From the NCBI GenBank assembly GCA_020633235.1, contig JACKEA010000001.1:1984001-2048000 (forward strand): 64,000 nucleotides of DNA, given 5' to 3'. Shown here piece by piece: positions 8,503-17,321 of the stretch; position 1 is the first letter of the stretch, and every line of letters begins with the position of its first letter. The DNA comes from Polyangiaceae bacterium. Its GTDB lineage: Bacteria; Myxococcota_A; Polyangia; Polyangiales; Polyangiaceae. Below the pieces are notes generated by a model, which saw only the letters and a list, made by a program, of their open reading frames with translations, was not told the DNA's origin and searched no databases. Position numbers and translations under genes: made by a program.

Positions 8503-8830
8503 CGAAGGGCTCGATCGAAAATCGCGCGAGAGCGTCGTCGTCCAGGCAGCGCACGTTCACGTCCACCGAATCGGGATGCGAACGCGGCGTGTAGAACGGA
8601 TGTATGCCACACACGCGGCAGAACTTGTGCTTCGCGATTCGAGTGTTGAACTCGTAGGTCGCTAGCTGATCTGCGCCGGACGTGAGCTCGAAGTCGTCGA
8701 CAGGAACGATGAGATGGACGAAGCCCTTCTTGCGGCAGATGGAGCAGTTGCAGTCGAGGGCGTCGAAGCGTCGCACCGTCACGCGGAAGCGCACTGCGCC
8801 GCAGTGGCAGCCGCCGCCGAGGCGCTCCAT
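8462..8830 (-). CDS. GFA-family (glutathione-dependent formaldehyde-activating-like) zinc protein
   Basis: This 122-residue protein has the GFA/CENP-V cysteine pattern: GGCHCGAVRF near residues 6-15, CNCSICRK near 27-34, and FCRVCGIHPFY near 70-80. These cysteines bind one or two structural zincs. The family was first described for adducting glutathione with formaldehyde, but the role of most members is unknown. Its start codon overlaps the MBL stop codon by 1 nt (TGATG), so it is tightly coupled to that gene. Confidence 0.88.
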   Translation of the reverse strand: MERLGGGCHCGAVRFRVTVRRFDALDCNCSICRKKGFVHLIVPVDDFELTSGADQLATYEFNTRIAKHKFCRVCGIHPFYTPRSHPDSVDVNVRCLDDDALARFSIEPFDGENWEDNVERIR

Positions 8831-9666
8831 CAGCCTTCCGCGCGCTCCCGGCAGCGCTCGAGCTCCACCGGGTCGTGCGCGGAAAATACCCGCACTTTGT
8901 CCGAATTTTCCCGGACCAGGGCCCGGAGCCGCTCCTGGTTCTTGAGCCGCGCGGGGCCGTCGATCTCCACGATGCGCTGGAACACGTCGAGCAAGGGCGG
9001 GCAGCGGCGGCGATCGGGATCCATCTCGCCGCGGTGGAAGTAGGCATCCCCCGCGTGGAGCAGCCAGCGGGGGCCGGTGTCGACCACGACGGCGCTGTGT
9101 CCGCGGGAGTGACCGCGGAGCGGCACGAGCAAGATCTCCGGCGGCAGGCCCTCGAGCTGGCGCACGCACTCGAAGCCGAACCAGCGCTCGCCGCCCGGGC
9201 GGTACAGCGCCCATTTCGGATCGTGGGCCCACTGCACCGGACGGTAGCGCTGCCGCTCGAGACGCGTGCGTGGGTGCACCGCCGCATCGTGTTCGTCGGC
9301 GGTGAGGTGCACCGTGGCGCTCGGGAAATCTCCGAGACCGCCGGCGTGGTCCAGATCCAAATGCGTGAGCAAGATGTGCCGCACGTCGGACGGCGCGAAG
9401 CCCAAGTCCTGTACCTGGCGGATCGCCGTCTCGGACGGATCCTGCTTGGGACGCGCCATGGCCACGAACTCGCGTCCGAGGCGACCGGCGGGATCGGCGA
9501 CGTCGGGCAGCCCCAAGCCGGTGTCCACCAACACCAAGCCGTCGTCGGTTTCGATCAACAGCACGTGGCACACGAGCTTGGCGGGGGTGGTGAGCTTGCC
9601 CGTGCCGCTCAGCAGACGACCCCCCAGGGGGCACATCGTGGCGCAGTTCAGGTGATGGACCTTCAT
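8830..9666 (-). CDS. Metallo-beta-lactamase-fold hydrolase
   Basis: This 278-residue protein has the MBL metal motifs: THLDLDHAGG (101-110), GHSRGH, LLHAGDA and SAHD. The first motif is HxDxDH rather than HxHxDH, a known variant in part of the superfamily. Lactonase-like or other ester hydrolysis is possible, with the substrate unknown. I chose the ATG at 9666 because homologous structure begins at MKVHHLNC; the longer frame to 9831 crosses the inverted repeat at 9718. It is the first gene of the minus-strand operon. Confidence 0.85.
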   Translation of the reverse strand: MKVHHLNCATMCPLGGRLLSGTGKLTTPAKLVCHVLLIETDDGLVLVDTGLGLPDVADPAGRLGREFVAMARPKQDPSETAIRQVQDLGFAPSDVRHILLTHLDLDHAGGLGDFPSATVHLTADEHDAAVHPRTRLERQRYRPVQWAHDPKWALYRPGGERWFGFECVRQLEGLPPEILLVPLRGHSRGHSAVVVDTGPRWLLHAGDAYFHRGEMDPDRRRCPPLLDVFQRIVEIDGPARLKNQERLRALVRENSDKVRVFSAHDPVELERCRERAEG

Positions 9667-9717
9667 CGAGGGCTCCGGAGAGTACGCGGCGGATCCACGA
9701 CGGAAAAGGGCAGTGAC

Positions 9718-9759
9718 GGTTCCGCGTCGAACCAACAAAACCATGCAAAACGCGGAACC
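9718..9759. repeat. Inverted repeat enclosing a copy of the dispersed element
   Basis: Perfect 9-bp arms GGTTCCGCG (9718-9726) and CGCGGAACC (9751-9759) flank a 24-nt loop. The dispersed element copy GCGTCGAACCAACAAAACC (9724-9742) overlaps the left arm and extends into the loop. It sits 52 bp upstream of the MBL start, between divergent genes. Confidence 0.6.
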
Positions 9760-9830
9760 TACATCAGACCACACGTTTGCTGTGCGGGAGGCTCCGCCCG
9801 CCAGCAAATCCGGGCTAAGCTCCGGTGACA

Positions 9831-10949
9831 ATGCCCGCCCCCATGGAATTTTCCCTGGAGTCCATCAAGACGGACGGTTGGTTCGAGCGCATTGGTGAGG
9901 GGATCGGCAGCTTTCAGGCCCTGTGCGACATCGTTGGGGCGCGCTTTTTCGCCTTCGCGATGATCACGGGCGCGCGCATCACGGCGCTCACGGTGGATCG
10001 GCGCAATCCCGACAACACCTTGGTGGACTTCGTGGTGGGGCCACCGGATGCCGAGGTGACGGACGCCGATAGCCAACGCCTCACGCTGGCAGATTTTCGT
10101 CGTCGGTTGGTGGCGGCGCTGGTGAACGAAGAGCCGCTGGGCCCCGCGCCCACCCGCGTGACGGACACCGAAGCCCTGCAGCTCTACATCGGCGTTCGCT
10201 ACCTGCTCCTCGCGCCGCTGTACGGCTACTCGCTCAAGCTCCTTACGCTGGAAGCCGGCGAAGCGATGCTCGATCTTTCCCATGACGGGATCGACGAGAG
10301 CTACGAGCTGGACTCGTTCCGCCTGCGCATCCGCACCCATGTGCGCGAAGAGCTCGAGCGCGTTTCCCGTGGCGGCGGGCGGGGCGCGATCGATCTGGGG
10401 CGGGTGGCGGAGGCGGAGACGGCGGAGCGCCAAGGCGATCCCGTCCGCATCATCGAGCTGCTGGGCTCTTGGCCTGCGCCGCTGGCCATCTTCCTGCGCA
10501 CGCCGGAAGGTCAGATGCTGGGCGGGGAAACCAAGGCCCTCATCTCCCGCGGGCTCGGAGTTCTCGGCAGCGCCTGCATCACGCTGGGGGAAGTGGAGAA
10601 GGGCGAGGAGGTCTTGCGGCTCGCGATCCAGTACGCCGGCGACGGACCCGCGGCGCCGGAGATCTACTCGCGCCTCGGGGAGAGCATGATGCGGGATGAG
10701 CGCTTCGGAGAGGCGATCGGGCCGCTGCGGCGGGCGGCCAATCTGGGGGCGGACGGCAGCCGCGTGTGGCCCTTGCTGGCGGACGCGCTGGCGTCCCGGC
10801 GGCGCTTCGTGGCGGCCTTCGGCGCCGTGCTCGAGGCCCGGGCGGCGGGGGTCGCCGAGGACCGCCTGGAGAAGACGCTGACCCAGATCCGCGGACAGCT
10901 TGGCGCCACACTGGACGCCTGGGAAGCTTTGGTCGGCGAAACCCCTTGA
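9831..10949 (+). CDS. Uncharacterised protein with C-terminal TPR-like repeats
   Basis: About 372 residues, no signal peptide. The N-terminal 170 residues are globular with no family I recognise, mixed alpha/beta and rich in acidic residues. Residues from about 220 onward look like TPR helices (GEVEKGEEVLRLAIQYA, PEIYSRLGESMMRDERFGEAIGPL). The start is uncertain: GTG at 9825, ATG at 9831 and ATG at 9843 are all in frame without a strong ribosome-binding site. It lies just upstream of nuoA but is separated from it by 188 bp, so co-transcription is uncertain. Confidence 0.6.
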   Translation: MPAPMEFSLESIKTDGWFERIGEGIGSFQALCDIVGARFFAFAMITGARITALTVDRRNPDNTLVDFVVGPPDAEVTDADSQRLTLADFRRRLVAALVNEEPLGPAPTRVTDTEALQLYIGVRYLLLAPLYGYSLKLLTLEAGEAMLDLSHDGIDESYELDSFRLRIRTHVREELERVSRGGGRGAIDLGRVAEAETAERQGDPVRIIELLGSWPAPLAIFLRTPEGQMLGGETKALISRGLGVLGSACITLGEVEKGEEVLRLAIQYAGDGPAAPEIYSRLGESMMRDERFGEAIGPLRRAANLGADGSRVWPLLADALASRRRFVAAFGAVLEARAAGVAEDRLEKTLTQIRGQLGATLDAWEALVGETP

Positions 10950-11137
10950 AATCCCTGGTCTTGCCGCGGTCATCTCGGGGGCAGTCGCCCCTAGGCTGGC
11001 GGCCCGGCCCTGTGGTACATGCGGTCGTCGGAAAACCCCCACCCGTCGGGTGGCGGTCGAGGCCAGAAACCCTATCTAGCCTCTTGGAAGTCAACGATTT
11101 TCGAAGTGCTGCGGCCAAGGGCCGCCGGATGTAGCGC

Positions 11138-11497
11138 ATGCTCTCGCTCTACCTGCCCATGTTCATCCTGTTCGCCATCGCAGGAACGATCTGCGTGGTG
11201 ATGTTCGCTGGCGGCGCTCTACTCGGACCCAAGAATCCGACGCCCGAGAAGCTCATGCCGTACGAGTGCGGCAACGACACTCAGGGCGCTCGCGGCATCA
11301 AGATGAGCGTCAAGTTCTACCTGACTGCCATCTTGTTCGTGGTGTTCGACATCGAGGCGGTGTTCCTCTACCCCTGGGCGGCGCTGTTCAAGGGCCTCGG
11401 GTGGGTCGGCTTCAGCACCATGCTCGGCTTCATCGTCGCGCTGATCGTGGCTCTCGCATACTGCTGGAAGAAGGGAGCCCTCGAATGGGAGAGCTGA
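11138..11497 (+). CDS. nuoA: NADH-quinone oxidoreductase subunit A
   Basis: NuoA is a small membrane subunit of complex I. The 119 residues show three hydrophobic helices and the conserved loop PYECGNDTQGARG. It also has KFYLTAILFVVFDIEAVFLYPWA (split here as KFYLTAILFVV / FDIEAVFLYPWA), which carries the acidic Asp-Glu of the family. It is the first gene of the nuo operon. Its stop lies 13 nt inside nuoB. A TAGCCT box at 11077-11082 upstream could be a -10 element, but no good -35 precedes it. Confidence 0.96.
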   Translation: MLSLYLPMFILFAIAGTICVVMFAGGALLGPKNPTPEKLMPYECGNDTQGARGIKMSVKFYLTAILFVVFDIEAVFLYPWAALFKGLGWVGFSTMLGFIVALIVALAYCWKKGALEWES

Positions 11498-12066
11498 AGA
11501 ACCCCACTACTGAAGAGGTGCTGGAGACCGGAGCCGGACAAGGCTTCGCCACCACGCGCTTTCAGGACATCTTGGCCTGGGCGCAGAAGTACTCACTGTT
11601 CATGTACCCCTTCGTCACCGCCTGCTGCGGGATGGAGTTCATGGCGGTGAGCAGCCCGCGCTTCGACTTCGCGCGGTTCGGCGCGGAGGCGCCGCGGTTT
11701 TCCCCGCGGCAGAGCGACCTGTTGTGGGTGGTGGGCACCATCACCCAGCGCCAGGCCCCGGTTCTCAAGCGGATTTACGAGCAAATGGCGGAGCCCAAGT
11801 GGGTGCTCGCCTTCGGCACCTGCGCTTCCGTGGGCGGCTTCTACGACAACTACGCCTGCGTCGCCGGCATCGACAAGATCATCCCCTGCGACATCTACAT
11901 TCCGGGCTGTCCCCCGCGGCCGGAGGCGATCTTGGACGGGCTGATGCTGCTGCAGGACAAGATCCAGAGCGGGGATCGTCGTCCGCGAGTCGTCAAGCCT
12001 CGCTTCGATCCCATCGCCAATCCGGACCTGGGCGTCGTGCAGCTTCGCAAGTCGAAGCACGGCTGA
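11485..12066 (+). CDS. nuoB: NADH-quinone oxidoreductase subunit B
   Basis: NuoB holds the terminal 4Fe-4S cluster N2, next to the quinone site. The 193-residue protein has the expected ligands in TACCGMEF (Cys47, Cys48), FGTCASVGG (Cys113) and PGCPPRPE (Cys142). The ATG at 11485 overlaps the end of nuoA by 13 nt, and a purine-rich AAGGGAG (11470-11476) precedes it. No residues appear to be missing. Confidence 0.97.
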   Translation: MGELKNPTTEEVLETGAGQGFATTRFQDILAWAQKYSLFMYPFVTACCGMEFMAVSSPRFDFARFGAEAPRFSPRQSDLLWVVGTITQRQAPVLKRIYEQMAEPKWVLAFGTCASVGGFYDNYACVAGIDKIIPCDIYIPGCPPRPEAILDGLMLLQDKIQSGDRRPRVVKPRFDPIANPDLGVVQLRKSKHG

Positions 12067-12084
12067 CCCGAGAGGTTTTGCTAC

Positions 12085-12699
12085 ATGGCCAAGGCACTCG
12101 TCGAGCTTCTGCGGAAGCACCATTCACACGCCGTGCTCGAGACCCACGCTCTGCGCGGTGACGAAACCGTCGTGATCGCTCCGGAGCACTGGCTGGAGGT
12201 CGCGCGCTTCTTGAGGGACGACCCCCGCGCGTCCATGGAAATGCTCGTGGACCTCACCTGCGTGGACTACCCCGATCGGGAGCCGCGCTTCGAGGTGGTC
12301 GCCCACCTGCTGTCGCTGTCCAAGGGGCACCGCTTGCGGATCAAGTCTCGCGTCGGCAGCGAAGAGGGCGACGACGCCGAGATCGACAGCCTCACGGAGC
12401 TGTGGGGCTCGGCCAACTGGGCGGAGCGCGAAGCCTTCGACATGTTCGGCGTGCGCTTCAAGAACCACCCGGATCTGCGACGAATCCTGCTGTATCCGGA
12501 GTTTTCGGGGCACCCCCTGCGCAAGGACTACCCAGCCAACAAGATCCAGCCGCTGGTGCCCTTCCGCGAGGTGGACAACATCCAGAAGCTCCCGCCCTTC
12601 GGCCCTGACGAGGGCATGCCCTTCGGGCGCCAGAGCTTCGACGTGGTGGGGGAAGAAGACGACGTCCTGGTCGCCACCGACAAGGAGCGGATGAGCTGA
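12085..12699 (+). CDS. nuoC: NADH-quinone oxidoreductase subunit C
   Basis: NuoC is a peripheral-arm subunit that packs against NuoD. The 204-residue protein contains the signature WGSANWAEREAFDMFGVRF followed by HPDLRRILL and GHPLRKDYP. It is a separate protein here, not a NuoCD fusion as in Escherichia coli. Its stop overlaps the nuoD start codon (TGATG). Confidence 0.96.
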   Translation: MAKALVELLRKHHSHAVLETHALRGDETVVIAPEHWLEVARFLRDDPRASMEMLVDLTCVDYPDREPRFEVVAHLLSLSKGHRLRIKSRVGSEEGDDAEIDSLTELWGSANWAEREAFDMFGVRFKNHPDLRRILLYPEFSGHPLRKDYPANKIQPLVPFREVDNIQKLPPFGPDEGMPFGRQSFDVVGEEDDVLVATDKERMS

Positions 12700-13913
12700 T
12701 GGAGCCTCTGGATCTGGACCTCGACGAATCCGAGATCGAGCTCACGGCCGAGCCCATGCTGATCAACGTCGGGCCTTCGCACCCGGCGATGCACGGCACC
12801 GTGCGCTGCGTGATGGAGCTGTCCGGCGAGAACATCATGCGTTGCGACGTGCAGGTGGGCTACCTGCACCGCGGTTTCGAGAAGATGTGCGAGCGCGGCA
12901 CCTGGACTCAGGTGTACCCCTACGTGGATCGCTGCAACTACGTCTCGCCGATGCTCAACAACGTGGCCTTCTCGCTGGCGTGCGAGAAGGCCTTGGGCAT
13001 CACCGTGCCGGACCGCGGGCAGTACTACCGCATGATCCTCGGAGAGCTGGCGCGTATCGCCGACCATCTCACGTGCACCGGCGCCATGGTGATGGAGCTC
13101 GGAGCCTTCACGCCCTTCCTGTGGATGATGAAGGCGCGCGACATGATCTGGGACGTGTTCGAGGAGGAGTGCGGCGCGCGCCTCACCCACAGCTTCGGCC
13201 GCGTCGGCGGCATGGCTTTCCCACCCACGGACGGCTTCAAGGACATCGTGCGGGCCGTGGTGCCGCAGGTCATGGAGGTCGTGGACGAAGTCGAGCGGCT
13301 GCTCTACGGCAACCGCATCTTCCTCGACCGGCTGGAGAACGTCGGCATCATGAGCGCCAAGGACGCCGTGAGCTTGGGCTGGACCGGGCCCACGCTGCGG
13401 GGCTCTGGCGTGGCCTACGACGTGCGCAAAGCCTCGCCCTACATGAAGTACGGCGAGATGGATTTCGAGGTGCCAGTCGGCGAAAAGGGCGATTGCCTCG
13501 ATCGCTTCATCGTGCGCTTCGAGGAAATGAAGCAGAGCACGCGCATCATCGACCAGTGCCTCGAGCGCATGGCGGACGACGGGCCCATCAACGTGGACGA
13601 CCCCCGCGTGGTGCTGCCGCCGAAGGACGACGTGTACACCACGATCGAGGGCACCATTCAGCACTTCAAGATCGTGATGGAGGGCCTGAAGATCCCCGCT
13701 GGCGAGGTGTACGGCTACACCGAGGGCGGCAACGGGGAGCTCGGCTTCTACATCGTGAGCGACGGCAGCGGGACGCCATACCGCGTGCGCATCCGCCCGC
13801 CGTGCTTCTACATAACGGGTGGGCTCGAGCGCATCGTGACCGGCCAAATGGTGGCCGACGTGGTGCCCTGCTTCGGGTCCCTGAACATGATCGGCGGCGA
13901 GTGCGACCGGTGA
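12699..13913 (+). CDS. nuoD: NADH-quinone oxidoreductase subunit D
   Basis: NuoD (49-kDa homologue, related to the [NiFe]-hydrogenase large subunit) forms the quinone-binding pocket with NuoB and NuoH. The 404 residues include the N-terminal GPSHPAMHGT with the conserved His pair, GYLHRGFEK, and the C-terminal SLNMIGGECDR. The hydrogenase nickel-binding cysteines are absent, as expected for complex I. It overlaps nuoC by 1 nt and is 6 bp from nuoG. Confidence 0.97.
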   Translation: MEPLDLDLDESEIELTAEPMLINVGPSHPAMHGTVRCVMELSGENIMRCDVQVGYLHRGFEKMCERGTWTQVYPYVDRCNYVSPMLNNVAFSLACEKALGITVPDRGQYYRMILGELARIADHLTCTGAMVMELGAFTPFLWMMKARDMIWDVFEEECGARLTHSFGRVGGMAFPPTDGFKDIVRAVVPQVMEVVDEVERLLYGNRIFLDRLENVGIMSAKDAVSLGWTGPTLRGSGVAYDVRKASPYMKYGEMDFEVPVGEKGDCLDRFIVRFEEMKQSTRIIDQCLERMADDGPINVDDPRVVLPPKDDVYTTIEGTIQHFKIVMEGLKIPAGEVYGYTEGGNGELGFYIVSDGSGTPYRVRIRPPCFYITGGLERIVTGQMVADVVPCFGSLNMIGGECDR

Positions 13914-13919
13914 GCTAGC

Positions 13920-15515
13920 ATGGCAACTTTCAAAATCGACGACCGCGAGATCCCCTTCGAAAAGGGCGACACCATCATCCGGGCCGCTCACCGCGCGGGG
14001 ATCGACATCCCGCACTACTGCTGGCATCCCGGGCTGTCCGTGGCGGCGAACTGCCGCATGTGCCTGGTGGAGCTCAAGCCGCCACCGGGCCGGAAGCCCA
14101 TGATGCTCAACGTCCTCGAGTGGGACGAAGACAAGCAGGACTACGTCGACGCGCAGAAGCCGAAGCTGGTCCCAGCGTGCCAACAGACGGTGGCCGAGGG
14201 CATGGAGGTGCTGAGCCAGTCCAGCGAGCACGCGGAGCACGCCCGGAGCGCGGTGCAGGAGCTCTTGCTCTTGAACCACCCGGTGGACTGTCCCATCTGC
14301 GACCAGGCGGGGGAATGCCGCCTGCAAGACTACTGGCTGGAGCATCAAGCCAAGAAGAAGCGCATGCGGGAGGAGATCCTGCACAAGCCCAAGGGCGTGG
14401 TGTTCGGTCCCACCATCGTTTACGACGCCGAACGCTGCATCGTGTGCACCCGCTGCGTGCGCTTCTGCGAAGAGGTCGCCAAGGATCCGGTGCTCGAGAA
14501 GCGGGAGCGCGGCAACCTGTCGGAGATCGTGCTGGCCCAGGGTCGAAAGCTCGATCACCCGTACACTTTGATGACGGAATACGTCTGCCCCGTGGGCGCG
14601 CTCACGGCCACGGACTTCCGCTTCAAGGCTCGCGTCTGGTTTCTCCGCTCCGTACCCAGCGTGTGTGTGGGCTGCGCCACCGGCTGCAACTCCTTCACGG
14701 ACTACGACCCGCGCAACCAGAAGGTGTACCGCTACCGTCCGCGCCAGAACCTGGACGTGAACCAGTACTGGATGTGTGACGAGGGCATGCTGGATTACCG
14801 GCGCATCGAAGAAAGCCGCGTGCTCGAGGCGCGCGTGAAGGGCAAGAAGACCGAGCTGGCGAAGGCCGTGGAGAAGGCCGCCAAGCTCTTGAGCGGAGTT
14901 CCGGCGGACAGTGTCGGCGTGGTGCTCTCGGCGCAGCACTCCAACGAGGACAACTACGCGCTGCTCAAGCTGGCGCGAGACTTCATCGGTACCGGGCACC
15001 TGTTCATCAGCGGTCGACCCACGGGGGAAGGGGACGACGTCCTGCGCCACCGTGACAAGAATCCGAACACCGCCGGTGTCACCGCGCTGTGCACCTCGTC
15101 GCCGCCGCTGTCGTTCCCGGTGCTCGCCAAGTCCTTGGAGGAGGGGCGCATCACCCACGTGATCGCCCTGGGCTCCGACGTACCGGATCCCGACAAGGCG
15201 GCGCTCCTGGGCAAGGCCAAGGTGCTCATCGCCCTTGCCACCAACGAGGGCCCGATGTCGGAGCACGCGACGGTGGTGTTGCCCGCCTCGAGCTGGGCGG
15301 AGTCCGACGGTACCTTCGTGAACGCGAAGGGCATGGCCCAGGAGAGCGAGCGCGCCATCTCGCCCCAGGGGGATAGCCGGCCCGCTTGGAAGCTGGCCGC
15401 GGCGCTCGGCGCGGCCTTGGGTCATGCCACCCACTGGAAGAAGCTCGGGGACCTTCGCCACGCCATGAAACCCGAAGCCGGTGCCGCCCTCGCGAGCGCA
15501 GAAACCGGAGCCTGA
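13920..15515 (+). CDS. nuoG: NADH-quinone oxidoreductase subunit G (short form)
   Basis: NuoG carries several iron-sulfur clusters of the peripheral arm. Visible ligands are a 2Fe-2S set (Cys34, 45, 48, 87), HPVDCPICDQAGEC (His120, Cys124, 127, 133) and CIVCTRC with a distal CPVGAL (Cys173, 176, 179, 223). Cys249/252/256 with Cys286 match an N7-type extra cluster. At 531 residues it is shorter than many NuoG proteins, with a reduced molybdopterin-like C-terminal domain. nuoE and nuoF, which usually precede nuoG and bind NADH, are not present here. Confidence 0.95.
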   Translation: MATFKIDDREIPFEKGDTIIRAAHRAGIDIPHYCWHPGLSVAANCRMCLVELKPPPGRKPMMLNVLEWDEDKQDYVDAQKPKLVPACQQTVAEGMEVLSQSSEHAEHARSAVQELLLLNHPVDCPICDQAGECRLQDYWLEHQAKKKRMREEILHKPKGVVFGPTIVYDAERCIVCTRCVRFCEEVAKDPVLEKRERGNLSEIVLAQGRKLDHPYTLMTEYVCPVGALTATDFRFKARVWFLRSVPSVCVGCATGCNSFTDYDPRNQKVYRYRPRQNLDVNQYWMCDEGMLDYRRIEESRVLEARVKGKKTELAKAVEKAAKLLSGVPADSVGVVLSAQHSNEDNYALLKLARDFIGTGHLFISGRPTGEGDDVLRHRDKNPNTAGVTALCTSSPPLSFPVLAKSLEEGRITHVIALGSDVPDPDKAALLGKAKVLIALATNEGPMSEHATVVLPASSWAESDGTFVNAKGMAQESERAISPQGDSRPAWKLAAALGAALGHATHWKKLGDLRHAMKPEAGAALASAETGA

Positions 15516-15519
15516 TCTG

Positions 15520-17316
15520 ATGAGCCTCGCAGTCGTCGGCATCTTCATCGTCAAAGCCGTTTTCGTCGTCATGTTCGGCATGAACTTGGCGGTGGTGCTC
15601 ACCTGGGTGGACCGCCGGCAAGGCGCCGTGATCGCGGACCGCGTGGGACCGAACCGCGCCGTCGTGTGGTTGCCCCAGCGGGTGGCCCAAGCCTTGGCGG
15701 CCGGGCCGGCGCTGCTGGTCGCCGCCGGCATCATCGCCTACGTGGCCACCACCAAAGCCGAGGGTGTCGAGCGCACCACCCAGGCCTTGTGGTTCAGTCA
15801 GTTGGCGATCTTCGCGACCTGGCTCACGGGCCTGTTCATCGCGGGTCGCGTGGCTGCGCGCGGCATCAATCGCTCCGCGCCCCAGCTGATCCTGCAGCTG
15901 GATCGCTTCTTCGCGTCCATCGGTGATCCGCGGCGCTTCTTCTACGCGGGGATCGTGGTGCACCTGGCCACGCTGCTCATCGCCGCGACGTTCCGCGGCA
16001 CGGCGGTCGGCCACTCGCTTCGGGAGTTCGCCTACGGTGGCGGTCCCGCGGTGCTCGCTTTCGCCATCGTCTTCGGCGCCGTGTACGCCGCGGGCAGCAT
16101 GACGGACGAGCGCATCGGCCTGCGCCTGGCCGGCTTGCTGCACCCCGCAGCGGACGGCCTCAAGACCATGTTCAAGGAAGACTTCGTCCCCAAGAACGCG
16201 GACCGCTTCCTGCATAGCTTGGCGCCCTTCATCTCCTTCTTCCCGGTGCTGGTGGTGCTGGCAGTGGTGCCCTTCGGCGACACGCTGTGCTTCGGCATGA
16301 AGAACGGTCACATCGACCTCACCCAGCTCGCCAAGGTGGTGCCTCGCGAGGGCGTGTGCACCGAGGGCGCCGTCACGCTGCAGGCGCTGGATCTGAACGT
16401 GGGCATCCTGTTCTTCTTCGCCTTGGCCGGCACCGGCATCGTTGGCGCGGCCCTCGCGGGCTGGGCCAGCGACAACAAGTTCAGCCTCCTCGGAGGTCTG
16501 CGCGCCGCCAGCCAGATGGTCTCTTACGAGGTCACCCTGGGCCTCACGCTCATCGGCGCCATCATGGTGTACGGCACGCTGCGCATCGACGACATGGTGC
16601 GCTGGCAAGCGGAGCACACCTGGGGGATCTTCGTTCAGCCGTTCGCCTTCTTCCTGTTCTTCGCTGCGCAGGTAGCGGAGTCCAAGCGTACGCCCTTCGA
16701 TTTGCCGGAAGGGGAGAGCGAGATCGTCGCGGGCTACTTCACGGAGTATTCCGGGATGAAGTTCGCCATGTTCTTCTTCTCGGAGTACGTGGCGGTCGTC
16801 GCCGGCGCGGCGCTGATGAGCGCCATCTTCCTGGGCGGTTGGGACTTGCCCTTCATCGACCGTGACGGACTGCGCATCGCCGTGGGAGACACCGTGCTGG
16901 TCCACGAGCAGCTGTCGCACCTTTCGGTGGTGCTGCTCGGCTTCTTCGGTTTCATCGCCAAGACGGCGGCGCTGTGCTGGCTCTCGATCACCATCCGCTG
17001 GACCCTGCCGCGATTCCGCTACGACCAGCTGATGCGACTCGGCTGGCGCAAGCTGCTTCCGGCCTCGCTGGTCAACATCTTGGCCACCGGCCTTCTGATC
17101 CTGGGCATCGGCTCCGCCAGCGCCAGCGTGCAGGAAGGCCTCCGCATCGCCGAGGACGTCTCGCAGATCTTCCTGGCTGCCGTGGGCCTGGTCCTGGTCG
17201 TCTGGTTCGTGCGTTTCTTGCTCGAACCCGCTCAGAAGCGGCGCCTCGTCATCACCAGTGCACAGCGCTTCGCCGCCTCTCTGGGTGGCACTCAGCGCGC
17301 TCGGATGGGAGCCTGA
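15520..17316 (+). CDS. nuoH: NADH-quinone oxidoreductase subunit H with a large internal membrane insertion
   Basis: NuoH links the quinone pocket to the proton-pumping arm. Family motifs are present: RVGPNRA (41-47), LLHPAADGLKTMFKEDFVP (206-224), SYEVTLGL (335-342) and ESKRTPFDLPEGESEIVAGY (387-406, with family acidic residues). At 598 residues it is far longer than the usual 320-430. About 155 residues (48-203), with about four hydrophobic segments (62-77, 90-110, 140-158, 175-193), separate RVGPNRA from LLHPAADGLK, which are nearly adjacent in typical NuoH. A C-terminal extension is also present. I chose the ATG at 15520, 4 nt after the nuoG stop. Confidence 0.93.
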   Translation: MSLAVVGIFIVKAVFVVMFGMNLAVVLTWVDRRQGAVIADRVGPNRAVVWLPQRVAQALAAGPALLVAAGIIAYVATTKAEGVERTTQALWFSQLAIFATWLTGLFIAGRVAARGINRSAPQLILQLDRFFASIGDPRRFFYAGIVVHLATLLIAATFRGTAVGHSLREFAYGGGPAVLAFAIVFGAVYAAGSMTDERIGLRLAGLLHPAADGLKTMFKEDFVPKNADRFLHSLAPFISFFPVLVVLAVVPFGDTLCFGMKNGHIDLTQLAKVVPREGVCTEGAVTLQALDLNVGILFFFALAGTGIVGAALAGWASDNKFSLLGGLRAASQMVSYEVTLGLTLIGAIMVYGTLRIDDMVRWQAEHTWGIFVQPFAFFLFFAAQVAESKRTPFDLPEGESEIVAGYFTEYSGMKFAMFFFSEYVAVVAGAALMSAIFLGGWDLPFIDRDGLRIAVGDTVLVHEQLSHLSVVLLGFFGFIAKTAALCWLSITIRWTLPRFRYDQLMRLGWRKLLPASLVNILATGLLILGIGSASASVQEGLRIAEDVSQIFLAAVGLVLVVWFVRFLLEPAQKRRLVITSAQRFAASLGGTQRARMGA

Positions 17317-17321
17317 TTCAG

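Noticed and set aside
9667..9831. A longer start for the MBL-fold protein at 9831
   Set aside because: The extra 55 residues cross the perfect inverted repeat at 9718-9759 and have no MBL similarity; ATG 9666 begins at the family N-terminus.
15481..15519. An upstream start for nuoH at 15481
   Set aside because: It lies inside the end of nuoG and would add 13 residues with no similarity to NuoH; ATG 15520 follows the nuoG stop closely.
12528..15734. A 1068-codon open frame on the minus strand across nuoC-nuoG, and similar long minus-strand frames elsewhere (for example 3238-5232, 22051-23547 on the plus strand)
   Set aside because: These lie opposite or out of frame with genes that have clear family motifs. 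Their translations are low-complexity, Arg/His/Pro-rich sequences typical of shadows in high-GC DNA.
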